From Ensifer oleiphilus (lineage in GTDB: Bacteria > Pseudomonadota > Alphaproteobacteria > Rhizobiales > Rhizobiaceae): a stretch of DNA of 64,000 nt. Position numbers and translations under genes: made by a program. Under the pieces are notes generated by a model that made no database searches, had not been told where the DNA came from, and saw only the letters and a list, made by a program, of their open reading frames with translations. The stretch is from the NCBI RefSeq assembly GCF_013371465.1, contig NZ_JABWDU010000001.1, positions 859,794 to 923,793 on the forward strand, given 5' to 3'. This document shows positions 9,279 to 19,149 of this stretch, piece by piece; the first letter of the stretch is position 1, and the number at the start of each line of letters is the position of its first letter.

Positions 9279-9295
9279 GCATTTCCTGGAAATGC
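9279..9295. repeat. 17-bp palindrome between convergent genes
   Basis: GCATTTCC and GGAAATGC flank a single T, an almost perfect palindrome in the 135-base space between the phosphatase and DUF1344 genes. A second inverted repeat, CCCGCCCC...GGGGCGGG, lies at about 9319-9337 without a T-run. Either could end transcription, and the first might be a dispersed repeat. Confidence 0.4.
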
Positions 9296-9355
9296 TTCGG
9301 CAACGCCGGATCAGGACCCCCGCCCCCATGGGGCGGGACGTGGTTCTCAAAAGTC

Positions 9356-9616
9356 TTACTGGACGATTTCGAGGTCGTTGATCACACGCTTGCCATCGAC
9401 CTCTGTATAAAACACGAGAACTTTGACGCCGGCGGTGAGGCCTTCGAAGTTGAACTCTTCAGGTGCCTGATAGCTCTTGCCGTCGTCGAGCTGAAGGCTG
9501 AGGCGGTCGGTATCGACGCCAGTGATGACGGCCTCGACGTCGGCGCTTTCGGCAAGAGCCGACAAAGGCGAAAGCAAGCCGGCGGTGGCCATGAGCGCGG
9601 CAATGACAAAACGCAT
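9356..9616 (-). CDS. DUF1344 domain-containing exported protein
   Basis: Small secreted protein of 86 residues. The signal peptide covers about residues 1-22 (hydrophobic core, then ALA), followed by a compact domain with the DDGKSY and EEFNFEGL segments that I associate with DUF1344, which is common in Rhizobiales and has no assigned role. The ATG at 9616 is preferred because the signal peptide begins there. An in-frame ATG at 9658 would add 14 basic residues in front of it. Confidence 0.8.
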   Translation of the reverse strand: MRFVIAALMATAGLLSPLSALAESADVEAVITGVDTDRLSLQLDDGKSYQAPEEFNFEGLTAGVKVLVFYTEVDGKRVINDLEIVQ

Positions 9617-9913
9617 CTTTCTTGCCCTCTTCAATATATCTGCGATTCTTCTTGTCATCACCATTTGATCCCCGATTGTGGCAAAAATTGCCTTGTACCG
9701 TCGCTTTTGACAGGCATTTCCCTCGTTTGGGGGGTGCCCGGCCGGTTGGGGGAGACTGAACGCCAAACGTGCAGTTTTCAAGCGTTCAGCCGGTGGGATC
9801 GGCGACGCTTCCGTATTGTATCCCCATGAATTATGGGGTTTTCCAAAGAAATGTCACGAAAGCCAATCTTAAGACTCGCTCGCTACCTTCGGTTGGGGAT
9901 CGAGGGGAATAGA

Positions 9914-12900
9914 GTGAAGATTGTTGACGTTCTGCGCCAACGCATTCGGGCGGCAGCCAGATTTGCGAAACCGTCGCTGATACCGGCTGCGATCGCGGGC
10001 ATTGTTGTGTTCAGCGGCGGCCACATCTATGAGCGCCAAAACCTTGAAAACTTCCGAAGCGATCTGAGGATCGACGTCGAGAACGAGCTGAACCTCATCG
10101 CCAATCGCCTCCAGTCGGAGGTCAATACCAATATTGCCGCCCTCAACGGGTTCGCCAACAGCATCGGCGTTCATCCCGAGATGACCGCGGACGATTTCAC
10201 GGTCATGTCGACCAAGTTGCTGCTGCAGAACCCGCAGATGGTGCGGGTGTCGGCCGCGCCGGGCGGTGTTGTGCGCATCGCTTTTCCCCGCGAAAGCCAG
10301 CAATGGTTCGTCGGCACCGATTTCAACAAGTTCGGTGCGACGCGGCGTGCCGTGGAGCGGGCTTCGTCCACCGTGAAGCCGGTGATGATCGGCCCCATTC
10401 GCCTGCCGAGCGGGCGCAACGGCTTTGAGCTCTTCCTGCCTGTCTTCGCCAAGATCCAGGGGCGCATGGAGCGGTGGGGTTATGTCGAGGCGGTCCTTGA
10501 CGAAAAGGCTCTCTATCGCTCGGCCCGCCTGCTTGACGACGGTGTTGAAACGCCGGAATCGACTGGCGATCACCGCCATGTCGACGTGCATCTCGCAATC
10601 CGCGACGTTTCGGAACCGGAGCGCGTCCAGGATGCCTTCTTCGGCAGTGACAGCGTTTTTCGGGTGGCGCCGGCCAGGCGTCAACTTGTCCTGCCCGGCG
10701 GCGTGTGGGAGCTGGCGGCGACACCGATTGGGGGCTGGGACCAGCTGCCGGAAAACAGCACCGACCTGCGCCTGGCCATTGCTGCGGCGGTCGCCGTCGT
10801 CGTCATTCCCATTCTTTTGACCGGCGGTCTGGTCAACGAGCGCCAGCGCAACATCGCCAAGCTGAGGGCGCGCGAAGGTGAGGTGATGACGCTTTCGCAT
10901 CGTCTCAATCTGGCGCTCGAGGCCTCCAAGATCGGCATATGGGAAATCGATCAGGCAACGCAGGAGCGGTCGTGGGACGACCGCATGTTCCATCTGCATG
11001 GGTTGACCGTCCATGAAGAAGAGCCGACCTACGAGGAATGGCGCTCGACCGTCCACCCAGACGATGCCGGCATTGCCGCCAACACTCTCTTTCGCAGCCT
11101 CGACGAGGGGCTGGAGTACCGTTCCCAGTATCGCGTCGTGCTGACCGACGGCAGCATACGGCACATCCGCAATGTCGGTTCCGGCCATCAGGGTGTCGAC
11201 GGTCGCTCGAAGATCACCGGCATCAGCTGGGATGTGACCGACGACGTGTTGAAGAACGAACGTCTGGGCGCCGCCAAGGCTCAGGTCGATCAGCAGAACC
11301 TGGAACTCGAGCGGGCCTTGAAGGGGCTTTACGAGCGCGAGCAGGAACTGGAGAAGCTGTCGCGCCGGCTTGACCTCGCGCTTGACAGCTATCGTTGCGG
11401 CATGTGGGAGGCGGATCTCGACAACAACGTCGCTTATTGGGACGAGCGCATGCACCAGCTCTACGGGCTGGTCTATACCGATGGCGCCACCAACGAGGAA
11501 ACCTGGCTCGGTGCCCTTCATCCCGACGATCGCGGGTCGGCACTGCTGGCCGTCAACACGGCGATCGGCGCGCGCGAAACCTATGTCCACCAGGCGCGCG
11601 TGGTTCTGGCCGAGGGCGCCGTTCGACACATTCGTTCGGTCGGCAAGCTGCATGTGTCGCCGGAGGGGCGCAGGAAACTGGTCGGTATCGCGCTCGACGT
11701 GACCGACGACGTGGTGATGACCGAACAATTGCGCGCAGCCAAGGCAATGACCGACGCCAAGAACGCCGAGCTGGAGCAGGCGCGGATCCGCATCGAGCAC
11801 AATTCGCTGCACGATCCGCTGACAGGGCTCGGCAATCGCCGGATGCTCGACAAGGCGCTGGAACGGCTGACCGGTGCGGGGACCGACACGCCGCAACACA
11901 TCGCCATCCTTCATATCGACCTCGACCGCTTCAAACAGATCAACGACACGCTCGGCCATGCGGCCGGCGACGCGATGCTGGTTCATGCGTCGGAGATCCT
12001 GCGCTCCAACATTGGGCCGGGTGACCTCGTGGCGCGCATCGGCGGCGACGAGTTTGTCGTCGTCGTAACCGGCGCGCCGGGCGATGCGGCGCTTGCGGCG
12101 CTCTGCGACCGGATCATCGCGGAGATGCGCCAGCCTGTCGATTACAACGGGTTTCCCTGCCGCTTCGGCGTCAGCATCGGCGTCGCCGTGGCGCGCCAGG
12201 CGGATGGCGATGCGCGCAAGCTGCTCGTCAATGCCGACATGGCGCTCTATCGGGCGAAGGAGAATGGCCGGAACCGCTATCAGTTCTTCACGCAGATCCT
12301 CCAGGCCGAAGTCGTCACCGCCAAGCGCGTTGCTGACGAGATCCTCGAGGGGATCGAGCGCGACGAGTTCGTTCCCTGGTACCAGCCGCAATTCGACGCC
12401 GCGACATTGGCGCTCTCCGGTGTGGAGGCGCTCATACGCTGGTGTCATCCCCGTCACGGCATTCTGACGCCGGACAGGTTCCTGGCGATCGCCGATGACC
12501 TGAACGTGACCGCGGCGCTCGACCGGCTCGTCCTCGAAAAATCGTTGGCCGACCAGATGCGCTGGGCAGCCGCCGGCCTCAGGGTGCCGAAGATCTCCGT
12601 CAACGTGTCGGCCAAGCGCCTGCAGGACGAACGGCTGCTCGCCTCGCTCGAGGGCCTGAGCATCGCGCCGGGGCAGCTTTCCTTCGAACTGGTGGAGTCG
12701 ATCTTCCTCGATGAGAGCGACGACATCGTCACGGCCAACATCGAGGGCATCAAGAAGCTTGGCATCGACATCGAGATCGACGATTTCGGCACGGGCCATA
12801 CCTCGATCGTCAGCCTCTTGAAGATCAAGCCGAAACGGCTGAAGATCGACCGTCAGCTCGTGGTTCCCGTGCTCAGCGCCCGCACGGAGCAGGCGCTGAT

Positions 12901-13093
12901 CCGGTCGATCATCGATATCGCCCGCTCGCTCGGCATCGAGACGGTGGCAGAAGGTGTGGAGACCATGGCCCATGCCGAAATGCTCGGCATTCTCGGCTGC
13001 GACCTGCTGCAGGGTTATGCCTTCTCGAAACCGCTGAGCGCAGAGAGTTTCCTGGCGTTCGCGACGGAGCGCGGGCTCAAGCTCGCCTCCTGA
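9914..13093 (+). CDS. CHASE-PAS-PAS-GGDEF-EAL cyclic-di-GMP sensor enzyme
   Basis: Membrane protein of about 1059 residues. A first transmembrane helix (about 22-42) leads into a periplasmic CHASE-type sensor domain (about 60-290). A second helix (about 297-317) follows, then two PAS_3-type domains (about 340-455 and 485-605), each opening with an LxLALxxxxxGxWE segment. Next come an intact GGDEF motif (710-714) and an EAL domain (EAL at 838-840, with DDFGTGHTS further on). Both cyclase and phosphodiesterase activity are possible. GTG at 9914 is chosen because GAGGGG precedes it. An in-frame ATG at 9833 adds 27 residues but has no ribosome site. Confidence 0.9.
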   Translation: MKIVDVLRQRIRAAARFAKPSLIPAAIAGIVVFSGGHIYERQNLENFRSDLRIDVENELNLIANRLQSEVNTNIAALNGFANSIGVHPEMTADDFTVMSTKLLLQNPQMVRVSAAPGGVVRIAFPRESQQWFVGTDFNKFGATRRAVERASSTVKPVMIGPIRLPSGRNGFELFLPVFAKIQGRMERWGYVEAVLDEKALYRSARLLDDGVETPESTGDHRHVDVHLAIRDVSEPERVQDAFFGSDSVFRVAPARRQLVLPGGVWELAATPIGGWDQLPENSTDLRLAIAAAVAVVVIPILLTGGLVNERQRNIAKLRAREGEVMTLSHRLNLALEASKIGIWEIDQATQERSWDDRMFHLHGLTVHEEEPTYEEWRSTVHPDDAGIAANTLFRSLDEGLEYRSQYRVVLTDGSIRHIRNVGSGHQGVDGRSKITGISWDVTDDVLKNERLGAAKAQVDQQNLELERALKGLYEREQELEKLSRRLDLALDSYRCGMWEADLDNNVAYWDERMHQLYGLVYTDGATNEETWLGALHPDDRGSALLAVNTAIGARETYVHQARVVLAEGAVRHIRSVGKLHVSPEGRRKLVGIALDVTDDVVMTEQLRAAKAMTDAKNAELEQARIRIEHNSLHDPLTGLGNRRMLDKALERLTGAGTDTPQHIAILHIDLDRFKQINDTLGHAAGDAMLVHASEILRSNIGPGDLVARIGGDEFVVVVTGAPGDAALAALCDRIIAEMRQPVDYNGFPCRFGVSIGVAVARQADGDARKLLVNADMALYRAKENGRNRYQFFTQILQAEVVTAKRVADEILEGIERDEFVPWYQPQFDAATLALSGVEALIRWCHPRHGILTPDRFLAIADDLNVTAALDRLVLEKSLADQMRWAAAGLRVPKISVNVSAKRLQDERLLASLEGLSIAPGQLSFELVESIFLDESDDIVTANIEGIKKLGIDIEIDDFGTGHTSIVSLLKIKPKRLKIDRQLVVPVLSARTEQALIRSIIDIARSLGIETVAEGVETMAHAEMLGILGCDLLQGYAFSKPLSAESFLAFATERGLKLAS

Positions 13094-13214
13094 CGCGTTG
13101 GCAAAATCCTGGCGCGCGTCGGAAGGACTTTCCCCTGTCCCGGCTTTCCACTAAGAGAGTGGCGCCCGTACATGAAACATGTACGTCCGTTGCTTCTCAG
13201 AGTTCGGTTGCCTC

Positions 13215-14312
13215 ATGTCGCACAATACTTTCGGTCACCTCTTCCGCGTTACCACCTGGGGCGAAAGCCATGGGCCAGCACTTGGCTGCGTGGTGGATGG
13301 GTGCCCGCCCGGCATTCGTTTCACGCTGGCCGAACTGCAGGCCTGGCTCGACAAGCGCAAGCCCGGCCAGTCGCGTTTCGTCACGCAGCGCCGTGAGGAC
13401 GATCTCGTCAAGGTTCTCTCCGGCGTGATGCTGGATGAGGACGGAGAGACGATGATCTCGACCGGCACACCGATCTCCATGCTGATCGAAAACACCGACC
13501 AGCGCTCGAAGGACTATTCGGAAATCTCCAAGCGTTACCGCCCCGGGCATGCCGATTACACCTATGACGTCAAATACGGCATTCGCGACTACCGCGGCGG
13601 CGGCCGCTCGTCGGCGCGTGAAACGGCGGCACGCGTTGCCGCCGGCGGTGTCGCCCGCAAGGTTGTGCCGGGGCTGGTCGTGCGCGCGGCACTCGTGCAG
13701 ATCGGCAAGCACAAGGTCGACCGGGCGAACTGGGATTGGGCCGAGGTCAACAACAACCCGTTCTTCGCGCCGGACCCGGCGATCGTGCCCGTTTGGGAGG
13801 AATACCTGGACGGTATCCGCAAATCGGGTTCGTCGATCGGCGCCGTCGTCGAAGTGGTGGCCGAGGGCGTTCCGGCCGGCATCGGTGCGCCCATCTATGC
13901 CAAGCTCGACCAGGACATCGCTTCGAACCTGATGTCGATCAACGCCGTCAAGGGCGTCGAGATCGGAAACGGTTTTGGTGCTGCTGAAATCACCGGCGAG
14001 GAAAATGCCGACGAGATGCGCATCGGTGAAGACGGCCAGCCGGTCTTCCTCTCCAACAATGCGGGCGGCATCCTTGGCGGCATCTCGACCGGCCAGCCGG
14101 TCATCGCCCGCTTTGCCATCAAGCCAACCTCTTCTATCCTCACCGAACGCCGCTCGATCGACAGCGACGGCAACGAGGTGGATGTGCGCACCAAGGGGCG
14201 TCATGACCCTTGCGTCGGCATCCGCGCCGTCCCGATCGGCGAGGCGATGGTTGCCTGCACCATTGCAGATCACTACCTGCGTGACCGCGGCCAGACCGGC
14301 CGGCTCAAATAG
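13215..14312 (+). CDS. aroC: Chorismate synthase
   Basis: Converts 5-enolpyruvylshikimate 3-phosphate to chorismate with reduced FMN, the last step of the shikimate pathway. The 365 residues begin MSHNTFG and carry the signature [14 protein letters not shown], the [15 protein letters not shown] segment and the C-terminal RHDPC motif. The in-frame codons upstream of 13215 are unlike any family member. The ribB gene starts 15 bases after the stop, which suggests one transcript. Confidence 0.96.
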   Translation: MSHNTFGHLFRVTTWGESHGPALGCVVDGCPPGIRFTLAELQAWLDKRKPGQSRFVTQRREDDLVKVLSGVMLDEDGETMISTGTPISMLIENTDQRSKDYSEISKRYRPGHADYTYDVKYGIRDYRGGGRSSARETAARVAAGGVARKVVPGLVVRAALVQIGKHKVDRANWDWAEVNNNPFFAPDPAIVPVWEEYLDGIRKSGSSIGAVVEVVAEGVPAGIGAPIYAKLDQDIASNLMSINAVKGVEIGNGFGAAEITGEENADEMRIGEDGQPVFLSNNAGGILGGISTGQPVIARFAIKPTSSILTERRSIDSDGNEVDVRTKGRHDPCVGIRAVPIGEAMVACTIADHYLRDRGQTGRLK

Positions 14313-14327
14313 TTTGGGAACAACAAG

Positions 14328-15428
14328 ATGTCCTATGACCAGAAGCGTGTCGTTGATGCCATCCGTGCCTTCGAAGCCGGCGAGATCGTCGTCGTCACCG
14401 ATGATGACGGCCGCGAAAACGAAGGCGACCTGATCGTCGCTGCCGTGCATTGCACGCCGGAGAAAATGGCCTTCATCGTGCGCCATACTTCGGGCATCGT
14501 CTGTACTCCGATGCCGCGCGAAGAGGCAAAGCGCCTCAATCTCAACGCCATGGTGGCGGAAAACGATTCGGCGCACACGACGGCCTTTACCGTCTCGGTC
14601 GATTTCAAGCACGGCACGACCACCGGCATCTCGGCCGACGATCGAACACTGACCGTGCGTAACCTCGCCAACCCCAATGTCGGACCGACCGATTTCGTCC
14701 GCCCCGGCCATATTTTCCCGCTCGTCGCCCGCGAAGGCGGCGTCCTGATGCGTTCGGGCCATACCGAGGCCGCGGTCGATCTCTGCAAGCTCGCAAGCCT
14801 GCCGCCGATCGGCGTCATCTGCGAACTGGTCAATGACGACGGCACCGTCACGCGCGGCCCGCAGGTCAGCGCCTTTGCTGAAAAGCACGGTTTGAAGCAG
14901 GTCTCGGTCGCCGATCTGATCGCCTACCGCCAGCGCAAGGAAACGCTGATCGAGCAGGGCGGCTCCTTCGACATCGACACGCCCTACGGCAAGGCAAAGG
15001 GACATTCCTACTCGTTGCCCTGGGATCCGATGCAGCACCTCGCCGTCGTCTTCGGCGACATCCGCGACGGCGTTGACATTCCGGTCCGCCTGCACCTTGA
15101 AAATGTCGGCGCCGACGTTTTCGGCAAGGACTGCCAGATCGACCGGATCATGAAGCGCATGGCCGAAGAGGGCAGGGGCGTCATCGTCTACCTGCGCGAA
15201 GGCTCGGTCGGCGTCGGCGTGTCGCACACCGCCCGCAAGGGCAAGCATGACCGCGAAGCCCATGACGAGGCGCAGGCCCGCGAAAGCGAATGGCTCGAAA
15301 TCGGCCTCGGCGCGCAGATCCTGAAGGATCTCGGCATCAGCTCGATCCGTCTTCTTGCTTCGCGCGAGCGCCACTATGTCGGCCTCGAAGGTTTCGGCAT
15401 CAAGATTGCCGCGACCGACATTATTTGA
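14328..15428 (+). CDS. ribB: 3,4-dihydroxy-2-butanone 4-phosphate synthase with degenerate GTP cyclohydrolase II-like tail
   Basis: The N-terminal domain (about 1-205) makes the four-carbon precursor of riboflavin from ribulose 5-phosphate; the acidic active-site loop RENEGD is at 29-34. The C-terminal domain (about 210-366) has the GTP cyclohydrolase II fold. Where zinc-binding GCHII enzymes have SECxTGDVFGSxRCDCG, this protein has LENVGADVFGKDC, losing at least two of the three zinc cysteines. It is therefore probably RibB only, with the tail keeping a structural or regulatory role. It follows aroC by 15 bases. Confidence 0.92.
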   Translation: MSYDQKRVVDAIRAFEAGEIVVVTDDDGRENEGDLIVAAVHCTPEKMAFIVRHTSGIVCTPMPREEAKRLNLNAMVAENDSAHTTAFTVSVDFKHGTTTGISADDRTLTVRNLANPNVGPTDFVRPGHIFPLVAREGGVLMRSGHTEAAVDLCKLASLPPIGVICELVNDDGTVTRGPQVSAFAEKHGLKQVSVADLIAYRQRKETLIEQGGSFDIDTPYGKAKGHSYSLPWDPMQHLAVVFGDIRDGVDIPVRLHLENVGADVFGKDCQIDRIMKRMAEEGRGVIVYLREGSVGVGVSHTARKGKHDREAHDEAQARESEWLEIGLGAQILKDLGISSIRLLASRERHYVGLEGFGIKIAATDII

Positions 15429-15460
15429 CCGCGAGCGATTGCAGTTCTTTGGACATTGGA

Positions 15461-15488
15461 AGCCCGGGCCAGCACCCGGGCTTTTGTT
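15461..15488 (+). terminator. Rho-independent terminator after ribB
   Basis: AGCCCGGG (15461-15468) pairs with CCCGGGCT (15475-15482) around a six-base loop. TTTG and TTT follow. It lies 33 bases past the ribB stop. Confidence 0.85.
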
Positions 15489-15516
15489 TGCCTATGGTTG
15501 GCTTCGGAGCAGAAAC

Positions 15517-15545
15517 AAAAAAAGCCGCGCTCGAGGCGCGGCTTT
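15517..15545 (-). terminator. Rho-independent terminator of the IalB-like gene
   Basis: AGCCGCGC (15523-15530) pairs with GCGCGGCT (15536-15543). On the minus strand the stem is followed by a run of seven T. It lies just past the stop of the minus-strand IalB-like gene and faces the ribB terminator, so this convergent pair is well insulated. Confidence 0.85.
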
Positions 15546-15570
15546 GAAAAGCGTTCCCTGTCCAGTGCCA

Positions 15571-16101
15571 TCAGGGCAGGGCGTCGTAGCCTTCGCCGAA
15601 ACCCTTGAGGTCGACAGGAATGCCGATGCCTTCTTCCGGCGACTGGAAGACGATGAAGGTTGCCGTCGCGCCGGAGCGGAAGGTCTTCAACAGTTCGTCC
15701 TCGAGCACGACCTCGGCATAGCAGCCGTCAGAGAAGCAGCGCACGAAATAGGCGCGGCCGATATCCTTGCCGTCGACATTGAGGCCAAGACCATTGGGCA
15801 GGAGCACGCCGAGCGGCGCCAGAACGCGCAGGATCTTCGCCTTCCGGTCGGCGGTCTTCAGCACGACGACCGACAGGCCGACTTCCGGTCGGTCTTCGGC
15901 GATGACGTTCTGCATCAGGGCGCACTGGTCGGTCGATGCACCTGCCGGCTGATCGCAGACGATCGACCAGGCGCCGTGGTTGGACTTGACCGTTCCGGGC
16001 GCGCCAGCGGGTTGTTGGGCAGCGCTCGCCGTAGGAAGGGCGAGGACGGCAAGTCCGAGAGCGGCAAGAGCCGACAGTCGGGAGAAGAGGGGCAGGCCCA
16101 T
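15571..16101 (-). CDS. Invasion-associated locus B (IalB) family protein
   Basis: Exported protein of 176 residues. The signal peptide ends near residue 27 (ASA). The mature part opens with the family-typical NHGAWSIVCD segment and has four Cys residues (in VCD, DQCALM, FVRCFSDGCYAEV) likely to form periplasmic disulfides. Family name aside, most rhizobial members have no known role. The ATG at 16101 is chosen because GAGG lies five to six bases upstream. An in-frame ATG at 16125 adds eight residues without a ribosome site. The gene is divergent from coxB. Confidence 0.87.
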   Translation of the reverse strand: MGLPLFSRLSALAALGLAVLALPTASAAQQPAGAPGTVKSNHGAWSIVCDQPAGASTDQCALMQNVIAEDRPEVGLSVVVLKTADRKAKILRVLAPLGVLLPNGLGLNVDGKDIGRAYFVRCFSDGCYAEVVLEDELLKTFRSGATATFIVFQSPEEGIGIPVDLKGFGEGYDALP

Positions 16102-16322
16102 GTAAACCTCAAAACGTCGAATCATCAGGGCTATTCTTGAAGCGCGCGGGGAGAAATGAAAAGCCCTGCGGGGTACATTCCAGCGCCATATGGCGGAAAT
16201 TGGGCTCGCGGAACGCCATTGTCACACTGACATGGCGTAAGAGCGCCCTCAGCGGCGCAGATCGAGGCATATAAGTCGATTCGCTGGGGGTTCTAAGGGG
16301 TGCCTGTGAGAAAAGTCGCATT

Positions 16323-16369
16323 TGTGCAAAAATGCCGCATGGGGTTGATTGCACAGATGTTGCGGCATT
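16323..16369 (+). promoter_or_regulatory. Interleaved inverted repeats upstream of coxB (pseudoknot-like layout)
   Basis: TGTGCAA (16323-16329) is complementary to TTGCACA (16349-16355). AATGCCGCA (16331-16339) is complementary to TGCGGCATT (16361-16369). The four arms alternate A-B-A'-B', which in RNA would be an H-type pseudoknot with spacers of 1, 9 and 5 bases. In DNA they would be two overlapping dyads. Both readings are inference; the complementarity is read directly. Confidence 0.5.
16324..16338 (-). promoter_or_regulatory. RegR/ActR-like box (minus orientation)
   Basis: Read on the minus strand, GCGGCATTTTTGCAC matches 9 of 11 informative positions of the Bradyrhizobium RegR consensus GNGRCRTTNNGNCGC as I remember it. 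It is the mirror partner of the motif at 16362. Confidence 0.35.
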
Positions 16370-16376
16370 GGGCAAA
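16362..16376 (+). promoter_or_regulatory. RegR/ActR-like box (plus orientation)
   Basis: GCGGCATTGGGCAAA matches the first eight informative positions of the RegR consensus and misses the last three. Its GCGGCATT core is the inverted copy of the one at 16331-16338. Confidence 0.35.
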
Positions 16377-16422
16377 CTGTGGTTTGAAGCGCAGCAGTAT
16401 CGCAGGGATTCTGCGTTCCGGT

Positions 16423-16436
16423 TTGATCCTGATCAA
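16423..16436. promoter_or_regulatory. FNR/FixK-type anaerobox before coxB
   Basis: TTGATCCTGATCAA is an exact match to the FNR-family consensus TTGAT-N4-ATCAA. It ends 20 bases before the coxB start codon and 7 bases before the ribosome site. That position is downstream of where a promoter would lie and favours repression of the aerobic oxidase under low oxygen. The regulator (FixK or FnrN) is not in this window. Confidence 0.7.
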
Positions 16437-16456
16437 GCGCATTGGGGAGACATATT

Positions 16457-17341
16457 GTGAAAAACAAGGCCTATGCAGTTATGGCAGCGCTTGCCTGTCT
16501 GCTTTTTGCTTCGAGCGCCTACGCTGACAAGCCTGTCGATTGGCAGATGACCTTTCAGCAGGCTGCGACGGGCATCATGGAAGAAATCACGTGGTTTGAA
16601 CGCTATACCCTGTGGTTCATTATTCCGATCACTCTCTTTGTCCTCCTGCTGCTGATTGTCGTGGTGGTCAAATTTCGTGAGAGAGCCAATCCGGTTCCTT
16701 CAAAGACCAGCCATAACACCGCTATCGAAGTTGTCTGGACCGTCGGTCCGGTCATCATCCTGCTGTTCCTGGCGATCCCGTCCTTCCAGCTTTTGACCGC
16801 GCAGCTGACGCCGCCGGCCAATCCGGATCTGACGGTCAAGGCGACCGGCAACCAGTGGTACTGGTCCTATGAATATGAAGTCGGCGAAAGCCCGCTCTCC
16901 TTCGACAGTCTGCTGATGAAGGAAGAGGACCGTGCGAGCCTCGGCAAGGAAGACAAGGTTGAATATCCGCGCCTTCTCGCCGTCGACAACGAAGTCGTCG
17001 TTCCGGTCGGCAAGACCGTTCGCCTGCTCGTGACGGCTGCCGACGTCATCCACGCTTTCGCGATGCCCGCCTTCGGCGTTAAGATCGATGCCGTTCCCGG
17101 CCGCCTGAACGAAACCTGGTTCAAGGCTGACCGCGAAGGTCTCTATTACGGCCAGTGTTCCGAGCTCTGCGGCAAGGACCACGCCTATATGCCGATCGCC
17201 GTACGCGTTGTTTCGCAGGAAAAATACGACGCCTGGCTCGCAGCCGCCGCAACCAACATCGGCGATGCGAACAAGGCGCTCATGGCGTCCATCGACGGCG
17301 CGGCGAAGGCCGTTGACGTCGCTGCCAACGCCGCACAGTAA
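16457..17341 (+). CDS. coxB: Cytochrome c oxidase subunit II (aa3 type)
   Basis: Carries the dinuclear CuA centre that accepts electrons from cytochrome c. A signal peptide (about 1-24) is followed by two transmembrane helices (about 50-75 and 95-115) and a periplasmic cupredoxin domain. CuA ligands are visible as Cys234, Cys238 and His242 in CSELCGKDH, with a further His in ADVIHAFAM. The GTG at 16457 follows GGGGAG by seven bases. An in-frame TTG at 16442 overlaps that ribosome site and is rejected. It is the first gene of the oxidase operon, with 21 bases to coxA. Confidence 0.96.
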   Translation: MKNKAYAVMAALACLLFASSAYADKPVDWQMTFQQAATGIMEEITWFERYTLWFIIPITLFVLLLLIVVVVKFRERANPVPSKTSHNTAIEVVWTVGPVIILLFLAIPSFQLLTAQLTPPANPDLTVKATGNQWYWSYEYEVGESPLSFDSLLMKEEDRASLGKEDKVEYPRLLAVDNEVVVPVGKTVRLLVTAADVIHAFAMPAFGVKIDAVPGRLNETWFKADREGLYYGQCSELCGKDHAYMPIAVRVVSQEKYDAWLAAAATNIGDANKALMASIDGAAKAVDVAANAAQ

Positions 17342-19051
<1,710 letters not shown>

Positions 19052-19149
19052 TGGGAAAGAAACAGAAGCCGCCGGTTCCGGCGGCTTCACCCCGCCGGAG
19101 AACCGGCAAAAGACGGCCCCTATGGGCAAAAGACGATCAAGGACGAGAC

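Larger units (their letters stand above)
16102..16456. other. Shared regulatory region before coxB, no gene
   Basis: This space separates the divergent IalB-like gene and coxB. It holds a perfect 12-bp palindrome CGCCATATGGCG (16184-16195), the interleaved inverted repeats at 16323-16369, two RegR/ActR-like motifs, and an FNR/FixK-type site. The density of symmetric elements is much higher than in other intergenic spaces here. Confidence 0.75.

Noticed and set aside
9869-12973. Minus-strand open frame of about 1030 codons under the CHASE-GGDEF-EAL gene
   Set aside because: Low-complexity antisense text; all domain motifs are on the + strand.
14313-14327. FMN riboswitch upstream of ribB
   Set aside because: Only 15 bases separate aroC from ribB, too short for the element.
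13197-15374. Minus-strand open frame (725 codons) across aroC-ribB
   Set aside because: It spans two clear + strand genes and has no recognisable domain.
16323-16369. SAM-II-type riboswitch for the pseudoknot-like layout before coxB
   Set aside because: SAM-II shares the topology but its conserved bases are absent and it precedes methionine-pathway genes, not oxidase genes.
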